Source: JASHPR01 sp963778075 (GTDB taxonomy: Bacteria; Actinomycetota; Actinomycetes; Streptosporangiales; Streptosporangiaceae). Taken from it: 64,000 nucleotides of DNA. Made by a program: the position numbers and the translations under genes. The DNA lies in contig CAVZTJ010000015.1 in assembly GCA_963778075.1 (NCBI GenBank), positions 1,142,431 through 1,206,430 of the forward strand. Reading direction: 5' to 3'. This document shows positions 44,972 through 54,193 of this stretch, piece by piece. Each line of letters opens with the position of its first letter. The first letter of the stretch is position 1. The notes below the pieces were generated by a model. The model was not told the DNA's origin. It saw only the letters and a program-made list of their open reading frames with translations, and searched no databases.

Positions 44972-45412
44972 GTGGTGATGACCATAGGAGGGCTTTCACG
45001 CCAGACCGGGGTGCCCGTCAAGACGCTGCGCGAGTACGAGGACCTGGGGCTCATTTACACGGTGGGGCGCAGTGCGGGGAATTACCGCCTGTTCGACGCG
45101 GAGGCGTTGTGGTGCGTCGGCGTGGTCGGCGCCCTCCGGGCACTCGGGCTGACGCTGGCGGAGATCCGGGAGCTGGCGGGCGGCTACCTTTGCCAGACAG
45201 GTGACAACATTGGCCCGAGGCTGGCCGGGATGCTTGAGGTGGTTCGCGCACGCACCCAGGACCGCATCACCGAGCTGTATCAGCTTTTGCAGCGAATCGA
45301 CGACTTCGAGGCTAGAGCCGGCGCTGAGCTGGCTGGCCGCGCCGACTTCCGCGCCGGGGATCCTCACTTCGCGCATTCCCGGCTTGACTCTCCTGCCGGG
45401 GGGAGACCGTAA
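44972..45412 (+). CDS. MerR-family transcriptional regulator
   Basis: A 146-aa regulator. The winged helix-turn-helix is at the N-terminus (MTIGGLSRQTGVPVKTLREYEDLGLI, then GNYRLFD), followed by the long dimerisation helix (about 85-125). The GTG at 44972 is chosen because GGGAGG lies eight bases before it; ATG 44978 is possible. A Cys (GYLCQTGDN) sits near the start of the helix, but the three-Cys mercury site of classical MerR is not evident. It probably controls the following membrane protein and possibly the convergent merB-type gene. Confidence 0.85.
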   Translation: MVMTIGGLSRQTGVPVKTLREYEDLGLIYTVGRSAGNYRLFDAEALWCVGVVGALRALGLTLAEIRELAGGYLCQTGDNIGPRLAGMLEVVRARTQDRITELYQLLQRIDDFEARAGAELAGRADFRAGDPHFAHSRLDSPAGGRP

Positions 45413-45433
45413 CCTCCTGCCGAGGTGATGACC

Positions 45434-45955
45434 ATGGCCGAGGAGGAAACCGGGAGAGCGCTGTGGGGGTGGTCACCGGCTGCGCGGCCAGCTGCCACTG
45501 CGCTGCAACGCCGGGCCGACCGCATCCTGCCGCGCACGGGGGTATCTTGCGTGCTCTACTTCCTGGCGGTCATCGCGCTGTTGAGTATCGCCCCGCACTT
45601 GCCCGGCCGGGCGGACCTGGCGGTCTATGGGCTGGCTGCGCTGGCCGCGGGGACCTGGTGCGGGCTCAACTTCTGGCGGTGCCGGCAGGCTCACTGCGTG
45701 GTTAATGGGGCCGGCTGGCTCGGGCTCGCGCTGCTGGCGTTCGTGGGGGCCGGGCTCGGGCACAGCGTGATCGGTGGTTACGAGCAGCCAGTGTTTCTTG
45801 GGGTGCTGGTGGCCGCTTTGGCCTTCGAGTGCGTGTGGCGGGTGGCGCACGGCACGAACGCTGTCACGGCCCGTTCTCAGCGGGTCAGCCGACCGCGGGT
45901 AAGCGGCGAGCCTCCTGCACGTCCTGTTGATGGTCGTCGCTTTCCTCGTGACTGA
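45434..45955 (+). CDS. Small membrane protein of the mer-like cluster
   Basis: A 173-aa protein with four hydrophobic segments (about 37-55, 62-78, 93-110, 118-135) and a Cys pair in WRCRQAHCVVNG between segments two and three. I do not recognise a named family. Its place between a MerR regulator and a thioredoxin-MerB gene suggests a role in metal handling, which is inference. The ATG at 45434 follows CGAGG; a GTG three codons upstream is open too. Confidence 0.6.
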   Translation: MAEEETGRALWGWSPAARPAATALQRRADRILPRTGVSCVLYFLAVIALLSIAPHLPGRADLAVYGLAALAAGTWCGLNFWRCRQAHCVVNGAGWLGLALLAFVGAGLGHSVIGGYEQPVFLGVLVAALAFECVWRVAHGTNAVTARSQRVSRPRVSGEPPARPVDGRRFPRD

Positions 45956-46017
45956 CCGTACGTGAACGGCAGTGGTCGTGGCGGATGGCACGCCCGGAAG
46001 CTGCTTTGCGGCGAGTC

Positions 46018-46979
46018 TCAGCTGAGGAGCTGGCCGAAGATTTGCTCGCCGACGTCCAGGGCGCGGTTCTGGCTCAGGATTCCGCCGGTGATCTCGGGGT
46101 GGGCGGTGGCCCAGGCTTCGGCGGCTGCCTGGCTGGTGAAGAAGTTCATGTGATCGCAGCAGATGACTGCGGAGGGTCCCGCGCATCCGCTGGCGGTGCG
46201 GCCGACGAACACGACGGTCGTAGCGGGATGCCACACGGCTTTGCTCCCGCCGACGGTCACGGTGATTGGCTCGCCGGTTGAGGGGTCCGTGGACTGGATC
46301 AGCATGCTGGTGCGCAGCATCCTCGCCACGCCCAGGGCATCGATGGCGCACATGGCATATGCGCTGGCGCCCCCGGTGATCTGGACTTTGTGCCGTGTGG
46401 CGGTGGCGGAGAACGGGTAGGCGGCGCTGATCCGGCCGCCTTGATCGAGGCAGAGAAAGTCACCGTCGGCTAGCTCTGCCAGCACCTGAGCGGTATCGAA
46501 AGGCCGGGCAGCGTCGTCAAGCACGTTCGGCCCGGGTCGCGGCCGGTCGCCGCGAATGAGCGCAGCACCGCCTGGTGAACTGCCCGCAGGCCGCGCTCGT
46601 CCGGCACTACCCGGCCTCTGCCGCCACGCCCGAGCGCATCCAGCCAGCCTGGGCTGCCTGCGCCGGCCGTAGTGGCGGCTGCTGCTGCGATGGCCTGACG
46701 GAGCTGGCTTACCGAAGGGGCGCCGCCGGCCTGGCCGTCACCGTCGCGGTACAGGCGGCAGGACACGCTGGCTGAGTGCCCCGGCCGGGCGAATGGGTCG
46801 GCCCCGTCAACCAGGATCGTCGGCGAGCCGTGCATTCCCCACCGGGCCGCCTCGTCCTGGTCAGCGATTACCTGACGGCTGACCGTCACGTCGCGGCGGC
46901 CTTGAAGCACCTGCGCCAGGCGCTCCTCGAGCAGCCTCACGTTCGGGCAGTCTGGCACTGCCAGCACCGTCACATGCAT
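46018..46979 (-). pseudogene. merB: Thioredoxin-like/MerB organomercurial lyase fusion, broken once
   Basis: The first frame (from ATG 46979) holds a thioredoxin-like domain (VLAVPDCPNVRLLEERL, MHGSPTILVDGADPF, CRLYRDGDG) and a linker helix ending RSFAATGRDPG. The second frame continues with PNVLDDAARPFDTAQVLAEL and the lyase domain. There YAMCAIDALG carries the catalytic Cys and Asp (Cys96/Asp99 in the plasmid enzyme) and ICCDHMNFF carries the second Cys (Cys159). One C is missing at about 46528 (GGGCCG for GGGCCCG). Joined, the protein is about 320 aa with all catalytic residues. MerB breaks carbon-mercury bonds. The cluster lacks merA. Confidence 0.82.
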
Positions 46980-47057
46980 GGCGGGCTCCTCATCGCCTGG
47001 TGAACCAGGCAGACCGGGTCAGCCTGCCAGGTCTTTGCGCCGCGTCCGGTCCCATCC

Positions 47058-47988
47058 TCACTTGGTGCGGGTGAGTTCCTCAAATCCGGCCGCCGGAAGG
47101 AACGCCCGGTAGCCGGCGTAGTCCACTCCTGCAGGGTCGGTGCCGTCGAGCCAGGCGTAGTCCAGGAGCCGGCCGACGTCTGCCATCCGCAGCCAGGCAG
47201 CTGCCTGCCCGAGCAGCCAGGACCCGGCGCCTCGCCGCCGGTACCGCCCGCTGACATGCCGGCTGCCGATGTCAGCCCACCCGCCGTGCCGCGGCACCCG
47301 TTCTCCCTCGTCGATGTCCCGACTTCGATGCAGCCGATCACGTCCTGGCCGAGCGCGGCGGACAGCCGGGTTCCGTTGACCCCGGCCGACCGGCTCACCG
47401 ACAGCCCCGTGACGGGAATCTCGGCCGGGCGGCGCAGGTCATCGACCCTGGCCAGGTAGACGACCTCGGTGTGCCCGGTATGAGCGAACCCGGCCCGCTG
47501 GTAAATCGCGCGGATGTGCGGCCACAGCTCAGGCACCCCGTAAACGCCGGGCACAGGCAGTTCTCCGCCCGCATGCTGGCGGGTCACGCTCCACTCCTCC
47601 AGCTGCCCGATACACGCGGCCATCAGCGCCTCGCCAGCTTCCGCCGCGTCCGGCCAGCACGGATTCCCGGCGGGAGCCTCGGGCCAGAACAACAGCCGCC
47701 AGTGGATCTCGCCGACCCCCTGCGCCGCCTCCCGGCCCGCTCATCGCAGAAACAGCGCAGCAGGTGCGCGGCGGCAGCGACCCGGTCCTGCTGTTCGGCG
47801 ACCAGGGTAACCCGCTCGCTCACCCAGGGATCTTCGATGAACCCGCCAGGCTGCCGTTCCAGTGAGGACAAGACGGTGCTGACCGACACGCTCATGCCAG
47901 GCACAACCGCGGCAGCCTGGGCATTCACTAGCCGGGTGGGCTGGTCCCGGTCACTGCGGCGAAACGGGCGCACCTCGACAGATGACAT
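47058..47988 (-). pseudogene. GNAT-type acetyltransferase, broken twice
   Basis: Three frames in order. First, MSSVEVRPFRRSDRDQ with VSERVTLVAEQQDRVAAAAHLLR. Second, about from 47720, GEIHWRLLFWPEAPAGNP and LWPHIRAIYQRAGFAHTGHTEVVYLARVDDLRR. Third, from about 47300, WADIGSRHVSGRYRRRGAGSWLLGQAAAWL with the acetyl-CoA-binding RRRGAGSWLL motif, ending FLPAAGFEELTRTK. Together they form a double-GNAT-like protein of ~310 aa. The breaks sit in G/C-rich runs. Confidence 0.7.
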
Positions 47989-48122
47989 CAGCGGGCCTCC
48001 ATCCCACGACGAACAACGCGAAATGACGGAGGCCGCTACCGGTGCGGTACAGCCGGAATGCTATCGACCCTGCGAACGCCCACGGGGATCATGCGCACGC
48101 TAGCCAGAACAAATGGCCGCAG

Positions 48123-48421
48123 CTACCAAGGCACGTGCCGGTTGATCCACAGCAACGCCGGCCCGATGACAGGGCGCTCATGCCATCCGCGCGACATGAC
48201 CTGGCCGCGGACCGACTCAGCCCGCTCCTGAGCCGGTTACGGATCACCGACGCCTGGTAGTCCCTCGCCCGGCGGCCGAGGAACCGGACGCAGTTCATGC
48301 ACACGCCCACCTCCGGGTGATTCCCCAGCCGGACCAGGGCCTCCTCGGCGGTAACCCGGCCGCAGCACCAGCACCTGCTCCCGCCGGTCTCGCCGACCGC
48401 TGTCTCAGTCTCCGCACTCAT
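48123..48421 (-). pseudogene. Small CxxC zinc-binding protein, broken once
   Basis: From ATG 48421 (GGGAG before it) the protein reads GGSRCWCCGRVTAEEALVRLGNHPEVGVCMNCVRFLGRRA, a two-CxxC zinc knuckle. The frame is lost near 48232, and in the next frame the expected ending GWHERPVIGPALLWINRHVPW runs to a TAG at 48123-48125. I recall similar small actinobacterial proteins (xRLGNHPEVxVC) of unknown role. Confidence 0.6.
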
Positions 48422-48689
48422 CGCGACTCCCATCTGATAGGGAGAATCCTAAATAGAGCGAACAACCAGCCCACAAGGCCGATGGCAACGGGGATGAGTT
48501 GATCAGCCACCCTGACCCTCGCCAGCAACTTCACCGCCGACCTGCGCGCACTGGAAGACGGCATCGAGTCTCGTCCGCAGTCGTGTTACTGCCCGGGGCG
48601 CCGCTCCTGGTCCCCTTCACGGACACCTGGTAGCCCCGACAGAACCTGTCGGTGCCGAGAATCTCGTCCACGGTTCTGACCAGCAGAGG

Positions 48690-48928
48690 TCTGCGACCTG
48701 ACTGAGCCCCTCGGCCTGACCCAGCCGACCATGTCCCATCACCTGAAGATCCTCGTGAAGGCCGGGATCTTCACCCGCGACAAGCGCGGCGCCTGGGCCT
48801 GCTGCGCCCTCGTGCCCTCAGCCCTGGACGCGCTCTCCGCCATCTTGAGCACCAGCCGCCAGCACCCAAGATCCCGTGCCACTACGCCGCGACATCGAGA
48901 CCGACCGGGCGGCGGTCCAGCTGTCTGA
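48690..48928 (+). pseudogene. 5'-truncated ArsR-family regulator
   Basis: Reads EVCDLTEPLGLTQPTMSHHLKILVKAGIF, then TRDKRGAWACCALVPSALDALSAIL. This is the ArsR metal-sensor type with the VCDL site that in ArsR/CadC proteins supplies a metal-binding Cys. The first ~40 residues are absent. It probably belonged to the metal-resistance cluster. Confidence 0.65.
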
Positions 48929-49143
48929 CCAGCGAAGTTGCGGTCCGGCACCCATAGCACTCAACCGCTCACGTGTTCTAATCAGCCGATGGACGTGTGG
49001 CGGCCAGACTGGTGGACCTACCCGGACGAATGCCAGCAGGGGCACCCGTGGGGACCTGGCCGCGTCATCGTCTCTTGTGTATAACCGGTCACTGACCGCC
49101 GGGGCGCCTTGGACTTGGGAGTCCTACGTCTGCCACTCTGCGC

Positions 49144-49866
49144 TCAGTACGTGGCGGGCGGGAGGGTAACCGTGACTGAAGAGCCGAGGCTGTCTTTCAG
49201 GGTGATGTTGCACGAGTTGAGGGTGCCGCACGGGTCTGGGACGGCGCCGGTCAGCGCCAGGTAGCCGTCATCCCAGGCGCTGCCGTTCGCCTGTGCCGGG
49301 ATGATCAGCTTGCCGGTCGAGGTCACGGACACCGAGTAGAGCGCGCTGACGTTGACGTCGAATCCATCGACATACAGCCTGCTCTGGTGCCCGTTGTAAG
49401 CGGCCGACGTTACCACTAGCCGGTCGGAGCCGCCGGTGCCGATGGTGATGGTGAGCTGCTGGGTCCCGGACGGCCCCCCGTTCGGAGCGATATCTTGGGT
49501 TGGGGTGAACTGGACGGTGAACGGGTAGGTCCCGGGCTTGGCCGGCGTGCCGGTGACCGTCCATTCGGTAGACGGCAGGCTGAGCTGCAGGCCCGGGGGC
49601 AGGCTTCCGCTGATGATCTTCATGGAGAAGTCATCCCCGTAGAATTTCTCCACCGACTTCGCGACCCCGTCGCCGGTCACGTTCAGCCCGGCCGCGAAAG
49701 GCATGCCCACGTTGCCGGGGCCCACCTCGCAGACGCCGTTGCTGCAGGCGAAGGTCGATGTGTCCATGGCGGGCGGTGCCGTCGCGGCGGCGGCGGGCGC
49801 AGCCGCGCTCAGCCCGGCCGTCATCAGCGCTCCGGTGATCAGTAAAGCCTTGAACTGTAGCCGCAT
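49144..49866 (-). CDS. Secreted protein with an Ig-like (He_PIG/cadherin-like) domain
   Basis: A 240-aa exported protein. The signal peptide (KALLITGALMTAGLSAAAPAAAA) ends at about residue 29. A Cys pair follows (FACSNGVCEVG). An Ig-like segment (about 80-145) has the putative-Ig motif SGSLPPGLQLS and TVTGTPAKPGTYPFTVQF, and a second beta-rich part has another Cys pair (DPCGTLNSCNITL). It lacks a lipobox and membrane anchor, so it is likely released or wall-associated. Function unknown. Confidence 0.75.
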   Translation of the reverse strand: MRLQFKALLITGALMTAGLSAAAPAAAATAPPAMDTSTFACSNGVCEVGPGNVGMPFAAGLNVTGDGVAKSVEKFYGDDFSMKIISGSLPPGLQLSLPSTEWTVTGTPAKPGTYPFTVQFTPTQDIAPNGGPSGTQQLTITIGTGGSDRLVVTSAAYNGHQSRLYVDGFDVNVSALYSVSVTSTGKLIIPAQANGSAWDDGYLALTGAVPDPCGTLNSCNITLKDSLGSSVTVTLPPATY

Positions 49867-50491
49867 GCCAATCTCCTCTGGCCGCGCGAACGGCCGTCGT
49901 GCTGGTCGGATGCGGTGCGAGCGCCCGGCAGCGGCCAGCGGAGATACTCACTCATCACCTACACGGACCGGTCGGCCAGCCGGTTCAGTCCCTCCCACGC
50001 GCAACATTCCGCTGCTTGCCATCTGCGATGAGGGGCGGTGTTTCGGTCACCATGGCGGCGAGCCATACCGGGTGCTGCGCGGGGCCTGGCCCATTGCTGC
50101 CTGTGAGGGCGGTGCCGATGATTGGCGGCTCCTGGTTGAAGACCGCCTGGCGTGATACCGGGCGGGCGACAACGTACAGGCCTGCTATACCCGTTGCAAC
50201 GGCTGACCCGAGCCCGGCGGTTCACCTGCTGCTTTCCCGCAGCTCGCCTGCCGGATGGCAGGCAGTAGCGTCCGCTCGGCTCGCGCGCTACAGGGGATCA
50301 CGATCGGGAGCAGGCGGTAGCCGAACAAGCGCCCGGCGGCTGCTGCATCCCGCAGGTCACCGGTGCGGCCACCAGGCGCCCGGACGGGGGAGATGCGCCC
50401 GGCCGCAACGTCGCACCGACACGCCATGGCTCGGTGATACGGACTTCCGGACCCGGCTGGGCGCGCAAACCGCACGGCAGCCCGCGAGGGT
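49867..50491. other. Intergenic region, no gene seen
   Basis: About 625 bases between the secreted-protein gene and the end of the VIT1-type gene. Long open frames run across it on the plus strand, but they are antisense to neighbours and lack starts. Nothing recognised. Confidence 0.45.
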
Positions 50492-51252
50492 TCAGGCGCC
50501 GCGGCCGCCGATCAGGCTGCCCACGGCGAAGGTCACCGCGATGACCAGGGCGCCGAGGGCTAGCTGGCGCAGGCCTGAGCGCAGCAGCGGCCGGCCGGTC
50601 AGCCGGCCGACGATGATCCCGCCCGCGGTGAGGGTTACCGCCGTGATCGCAGGGTTGCGGCGAGGACCTGCAGTCCGGCCAGGTAGGGCAGCAGCGGCAC
50701 CAGCGCGCCGAGGGAGAAGGCCAGCAGCGACGCCGACCCGGCCAGGACCGGCGACGGCAGCTCAGTGTGGTCGACGCCGAGTTCCTCGCGGGTGTGCACC
50801 CGCAGCGCGGTGTCGGGGTCGCTGGAGACCGCGGCGGCCATCCGGGCGGCGGTGTCTGGGTCGGCGCCGTACTGGCGGAAGTACCCGGCCAGCTCCTCTC
50901 GCTCGGCTTCGGGGAACCGGGCCAGCATCTGGCGCTCGAGGGCGACTTCCGCGTGCACCAGCTCGTTCTGGTTGGTCACCGAGATGTACTCCCCGGTGCC
51001 CATCGAGAACGCGCCGGCCACGAGCGCGGCCGCGCCGGTCAGCACGATCGTGTGCGCCGCCGCGCCGCCGCCGCCCAGCCCGGCGATCAGCGACGCGTTC
51101 GTGGCCAGGCCGTCGACCGCACCGAACACGGTCGGCCGCAGCCAGCCTCCCGACACGTCACGGTGGCCGTGCGACCAGCCAGCCACCAGCGCCGCTCTCC
51201 CGGTCACCTCGGACGGCTCGCGTCTGTCCTCATCAGCCACCTGGCAGATCAT
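50492..51252 (-). pseudogene. VIT1/CCC1-family metal transporter, broken once
   Basis: The family start WLRPTVFGAVDGLATNASLIAGLGGG and the conserved GAFSMGTGEYISVTNQNELVHAEV are present. The cytoplasmic helical domain (about 90-165) and LLAFSLGALVPLLPYL follow. After LAATL the frame is lost near 50648. The next frame supplies the last helix pair AITAVTLTAGGIIVGRLTGR and ALVIAVTFAVGSLIGGRGA to a TGA at 50492-50494. Members move ferrous iron or manganese. One base change separates it from an intact gene of ~253 aa. Confidence 0.8.
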
Positions 51253-51507
51253 CCCACGACCGTCCAGTAAGACCGTCTCGCTTGCCCGGTCCTCGAGGCC
51301 ACGAGCACGGGTAGCCCACGCACAGGCTGAAGGCAGGCGGCAGATAGCCCGGCAGGTGAACCGGATGCCGGGGCCTGCCCGTTGTCAGGGATGGACAGCG
51401 AGCAGGCCACGGCCCGCCCTGGGGTCCAGTCAGCCGGGCGTGCGGGCCGCCCTGGTCTTGCCAAAGGGACTGGCCACACCCGAGCCCGCAGCCGAGGAGG
51501 GGGAACT

Positions 51508-51660
51508 ATGAGGGCTGCCCAGGTCACCTGGTTCATCACCGCCGGCGGGCTCTTCCGGTGCGCTGCCGCCCGCCTGCCCGTGCCAGCGATCTCGGCCCGG
51601 GCCGGTACCGCCAAACGCCAGGCCCGCGACAGCCCGGTCTGCGGTGGTGCGCTGACATGA
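51508..51660 (+). CDS. Possible 50-aa peptide coupled to the next gene
   Basis: A strong GAGGAGGGGG (51494-51503) precedes ATG 51508. The frame (MRAAQVTWFITAGGLF...) ends in a TGA overlapping the ATG of the following membrane-protein gene (ATGA). The peptide matches nothing I know. The ribosome site and overlap suggest a leader or small membrane-associated peptide. Confidence 0.4.
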   Translation: MRAAQVTWFITAGGLFRCAAARLPVPAISARAGTAKRQARDSPVCGGALT

Positions 51661-52226
51661 GTACACCCGGCGCCACGGGCCGCAGGCCGGTCGCGGTGCG
51701 CCTGGCCGGCATCGGCCTGCTCGCCGCCGGGGTGACCGCAGCGCTGTATGTGGCCGGCCGACTGCACACCCCGAACTACACGGCCACCCTGTTCGGGCAG
51801 TCCGGGCTGGACGCGATCGCGCTCAAGTCCCTGCTGGCGACCGTCGCGCTCGGCCTGGCCGTGCTGCAGGTCCTGCTGGCCCTGTGGATCTACCGGAAGC
51901 TGCCGCTGGCGGGCAGAGCGCCGCGCCCGGCGCGGCTGGCGCACCGGGTCACCGGCTTCGCGCTGTTCGCGCTCACCGTGCCGATCGCCGTGCACTGCCT
52001 GCTCGCCTACGGCGTGCAACTCACCAGCCCCCGGGTGGCAGTGCACTCGATCGCGGGCTGTTTCTTCTACGGCGCCTTCGCCGCCAAGGTGCTGCTGGTA
52101 CAGAGCAGGCGGCTGCCGGGCTGGGTGCTGCCGGCTGCCGGGGGCACACTCGCCGTCGTCATCGGCGTGCTCTGGTACACCTCGTCGCTGTGGTACTACA
52201 ACGGCTTCCGCCTACCCGCGCTCTAG
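51657..52226 (+). CDS. DUF6529-like membrane protein
   Basis: A 189-aa membrane protein with five hydrophobic segments. The pattern LAHRVTGFALFALTVPIAVHCLLAYG followed by AVHSIAGCFFYGAFAAKVLLVQS has His residues in neighbouring helices, like heme-binding b561-type proteins, and it ends WYTSSLWYYNGFRLPAL. I assign it to DUF6529 from memory. A redox role is inference. Confidence 0.65.
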   Translation: MSTPGATGRRPVAVRLAGIGLLAAGVTAALYVAGRLHTPNYTATLFGQSGLDAIALKSLLATVALGLAVLQVLLALWIYRKLPLAGRAPRPARLAHRVTGFALFALTVPIAVHCLLAYGVQLTSPRVAVHSIAGCFFYGAFAAKVLLVQSRRLPGWVLPAAGGTLAVVIGVLWYTSSLWYYNGFRLPAL

Positions 52227-52453
52227 GCATACAGTCATCGCAGGTCAGGCCTGCACGCGAGCCACCGGCCCGGCCGGTCCGCACGCGCGGCGGCGCCGGT
52301 TCCCCGGCTGGCCAGGGTGGGCCGCGCCCGCGGGCCAGCCAGCACCGCGCTTTCCCGGCGCCCTCCCATGCCGACATCCCGGCACCAGCCACCGATCATC
52401 ATGACCCGAGGATCCGGCCTGGCCCGGCCCTTTTCGCGAGGCCCGGGACATCG

Positions 52454-53053
52454 TCAGCCCGGCGGGGGGTCCTGCAGGCCGAAGAGGCGGAGGAAGCTGT
52501 GGTGCACGGCGCTGGTGGCGTCCTCGACGGTCATCCGCCCGGCTTTGACTTCGTCTTCGGCGGCTCGGCCCAGGGCCAGGCCGGCGGCGAGGAGCCAGCC
52601 GGGCGGAAGACGGCGGTCAAAATTGCCGCTTTCCTGCCCGCGCCGGATGACCTCATGCAGCCGCTTAATAACCGGGCCGTGGCGGTCAAGGTCGTTGCCC
52701 GGGCTCACCGGGGGCAGGTGCCAGAGGAAAGGGTAGCGGGCGCTCACGGCCCATCCGGCGTCAAGCAGCCGGATCAGCGCCTCGGCCGGCGGTGCGTCCT
52801 CAAGCCCCGCCGCCTCGAACGCGGCCGACACCTCGGCAGTCGCCCGCTCGACGACAGCGTCAAGCAGCGCCTCGCGTGAAGGGAAGTGGGCGTAGACCGT
52901 CTGCCGGCTGAGCCCGGCAGAGCGGGCGATGTCCTCGACGCTCGCCTCTGGCTGCGCGCTCAGGGCCGTGGTTGCCGCGTCCAGGATCGCGGTGACGTTC
53001 TGCTCGGCGTCGGCCCGGCGTCGCCGTTGCCTGGCCCGCGGCTGTGCTGACAT
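52454..53053 (-). CDS. TetR-family regulator
   Basis: A 199-aa regulator. The N-terminal HTH (about 18-65) has AILDAATTALSAQPEASVEDIARSAGLSRQTVYAHFPSREALL, and the variable ligand domain carries a Trp-rich patch (AGWAVSARYPFLWHL). It is divergent from a Drr-type export operon with a tandem repeat in between, the usual arrangement for a repressor of a drug exporter. Confidence 0.9.
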   Translation of the reverse strand: MSAQPRARQRRRRADAEQNVTAILDAATTALSAQPEASVEDIARSAGLSRQTVYAHFPSREALLDAVVERATAEVSAAFEAAGLEDAPPAEALIRLLDAGWAVSARYPFLWHLPPVSPGNDLDRHGPVIKRLHEVIRRGQESGNFDRRLPPGWLLAAGLALGRAAEDEVKAGRMTVEDATSAVHHSFLRLFGLQDPPPG

Positions 53054-53074
53054 GCCCGCTCGACCCCTTTAATC

Positions 53075-53125
53075 TTGACAGCTATGTAAAGGATAACTAC
53101 TCTTGACACCACTGTATGAGATAAC
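53075..53125. promoter_or_regulatory. Tandem TetR operator/promoter candidate
   Basis: Two 23-bp units of form TTGACA-N4-TGTA-N3-GATAAC start at 53075 and 53103, 28 bases apart. Each TTGACA equals a -35 consensus and ACA-N4-TGT is a small inverted repeat. They lie between the tetR gene and the exporter, so they are likely binding sites for the regulator overlapping the promoters. Confidence 0.5.
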
Positions 53126-53143
53126 GCGGATGAAGGGAAGATC

Positions 53144-54193
53144 ATGAGCACTGCGGAAGCAGCCACGGCACCGGGCGGCAGGCCCCGGGTGCCGCCGGGA
53201 GGCGTCTCCCTCGCCATCGAGGCCACCGGGCTGGTGAAGCGCTTCGGGGCCACCCGGGCGGTGGCCGGAGTGGACCTGGCAGTTGCCGCCGGCACCGTGT
53301 ACGGGCTGCTCGGGCCGAACGGCGCGGGCAAGACCACCACGGTCCGGATTCTGGCCACCCTGCTCGCTCCCGATGCCGGCCGGGCCACCGTGCTGGGTCA
53401 CGACGTGGTCAGGCAGGCCGGCGCCGTGCGCCGTCGGGTCGCGCTGACCGGCCAGTTCGCCACGGTGGACGATGACCTGACCGGCTGGGAGAACCTGGTG
53501 CTGATTGGCCGACTGGCCGGCCTGGCCCGCCGGGCTGCCGGGGCCCGCGCGGCGGAACTACTCCCGGCTTTCGGGCTCGGGAAGTCCGCCACCCGGCAGG
53601 TCAAGACCTTCTCCGGGGGAATGCGCCGCCGCCTCGACCTGGCCGCCAGCATCATCGTGCGCGCCGACCTGTACTTCCTGGACGAGCCGACCACCGGCCT
53701 GGACCCCGCCAGCCGCGCCCAGGTCTGGGAGATCATCCGCGCAATCGTCGCCGGCGGCGCCGCCGTCCTGCTCACCACCCAGTACCTCGACGAGGCCGAC
53801 GAGCTCGCCGACCGGATCGCCGTGATCGACCAGGGCACCGTCATCGCCGAGGGGACAACCGGCGAGCTCAAGGCGTCAGCAGGCTCCGGAACCCTCCGCA
53901 TCAGGCTGGCCGACCCCGCGCACAGGCCCGGCGCCGAGCGGATGCTGACCCGGCTCCTCGGCGTAACCGTCCAGGCCGGGGCCGACCCGGTGGCACTGAC
54001 GGCCAGGATCCCGGCAGGCCCGTCCGCACCATCCGCGAGCGAGCAGGTGGCCGCCGCCATTACCGAACTGGCCCGCGCGGGCATCACCGTCAGTGAGTTC
54101 GCCCTCGGCCAGCCGAGCCTCGACGAGGTGTTCCTCGCCCTCACCGGCCACAGCAGCGCCGCGAGCCACGGCACCCAGGAGACAGCATCATGA
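53144..54193 (+). CDS. Drr-type ABC exporter ATP-binding protein
   Basis: A 349-aa DrrA-like subunit. Walker A is GPNGAGKTTT (about 57-66), the signature FSGGMRRRLDLAA, Walker B LYFLDEPTTGLDP and the H-loop switch TTQYLDEADELADRI. The C-terminal extension (about 235-345) is typical of DrrA antibiotic exporters. The ATG has GAAGGGA upstream. It overlaps the permease gene (ATGA). Confidence 0.94.
   Translation: MSTAEAATAPGGRPRVPPGGVSLAIEATGLVKRFGATRAVAGVDLAVAAGTVYGLLGPNGAGKTTTVRILATLLAPDAGRATVLGHDVVRQAGAVRRRVALTGQFATVDDDLTGWENLVLIGRLAGLARRAAGARAAELLPAFGLGKSATRQVKTFSGGMRRRLDLAASIIVRADLYFLDEPTTGLDPASRAQVWEIIRAIVAGGAAVLLTTQYLDEADELADRIAVIDQGTVIAEGTTGELKASAGSGTLRIRLADPAHRPGAERMLTRLLGVTVQAGADPVALTARIPAGPSAPSASEQVAAAITELARAGITVSEFALGQPSLDEVFLALTGHSSAASHGTQETAS

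Noticed and set aside
49899..51314. 471-aa plus-strand open frame
   Set aside because: Mostly antisense to the VIT1-type gene, Arg/Pro/Ala-rich, no start signal.
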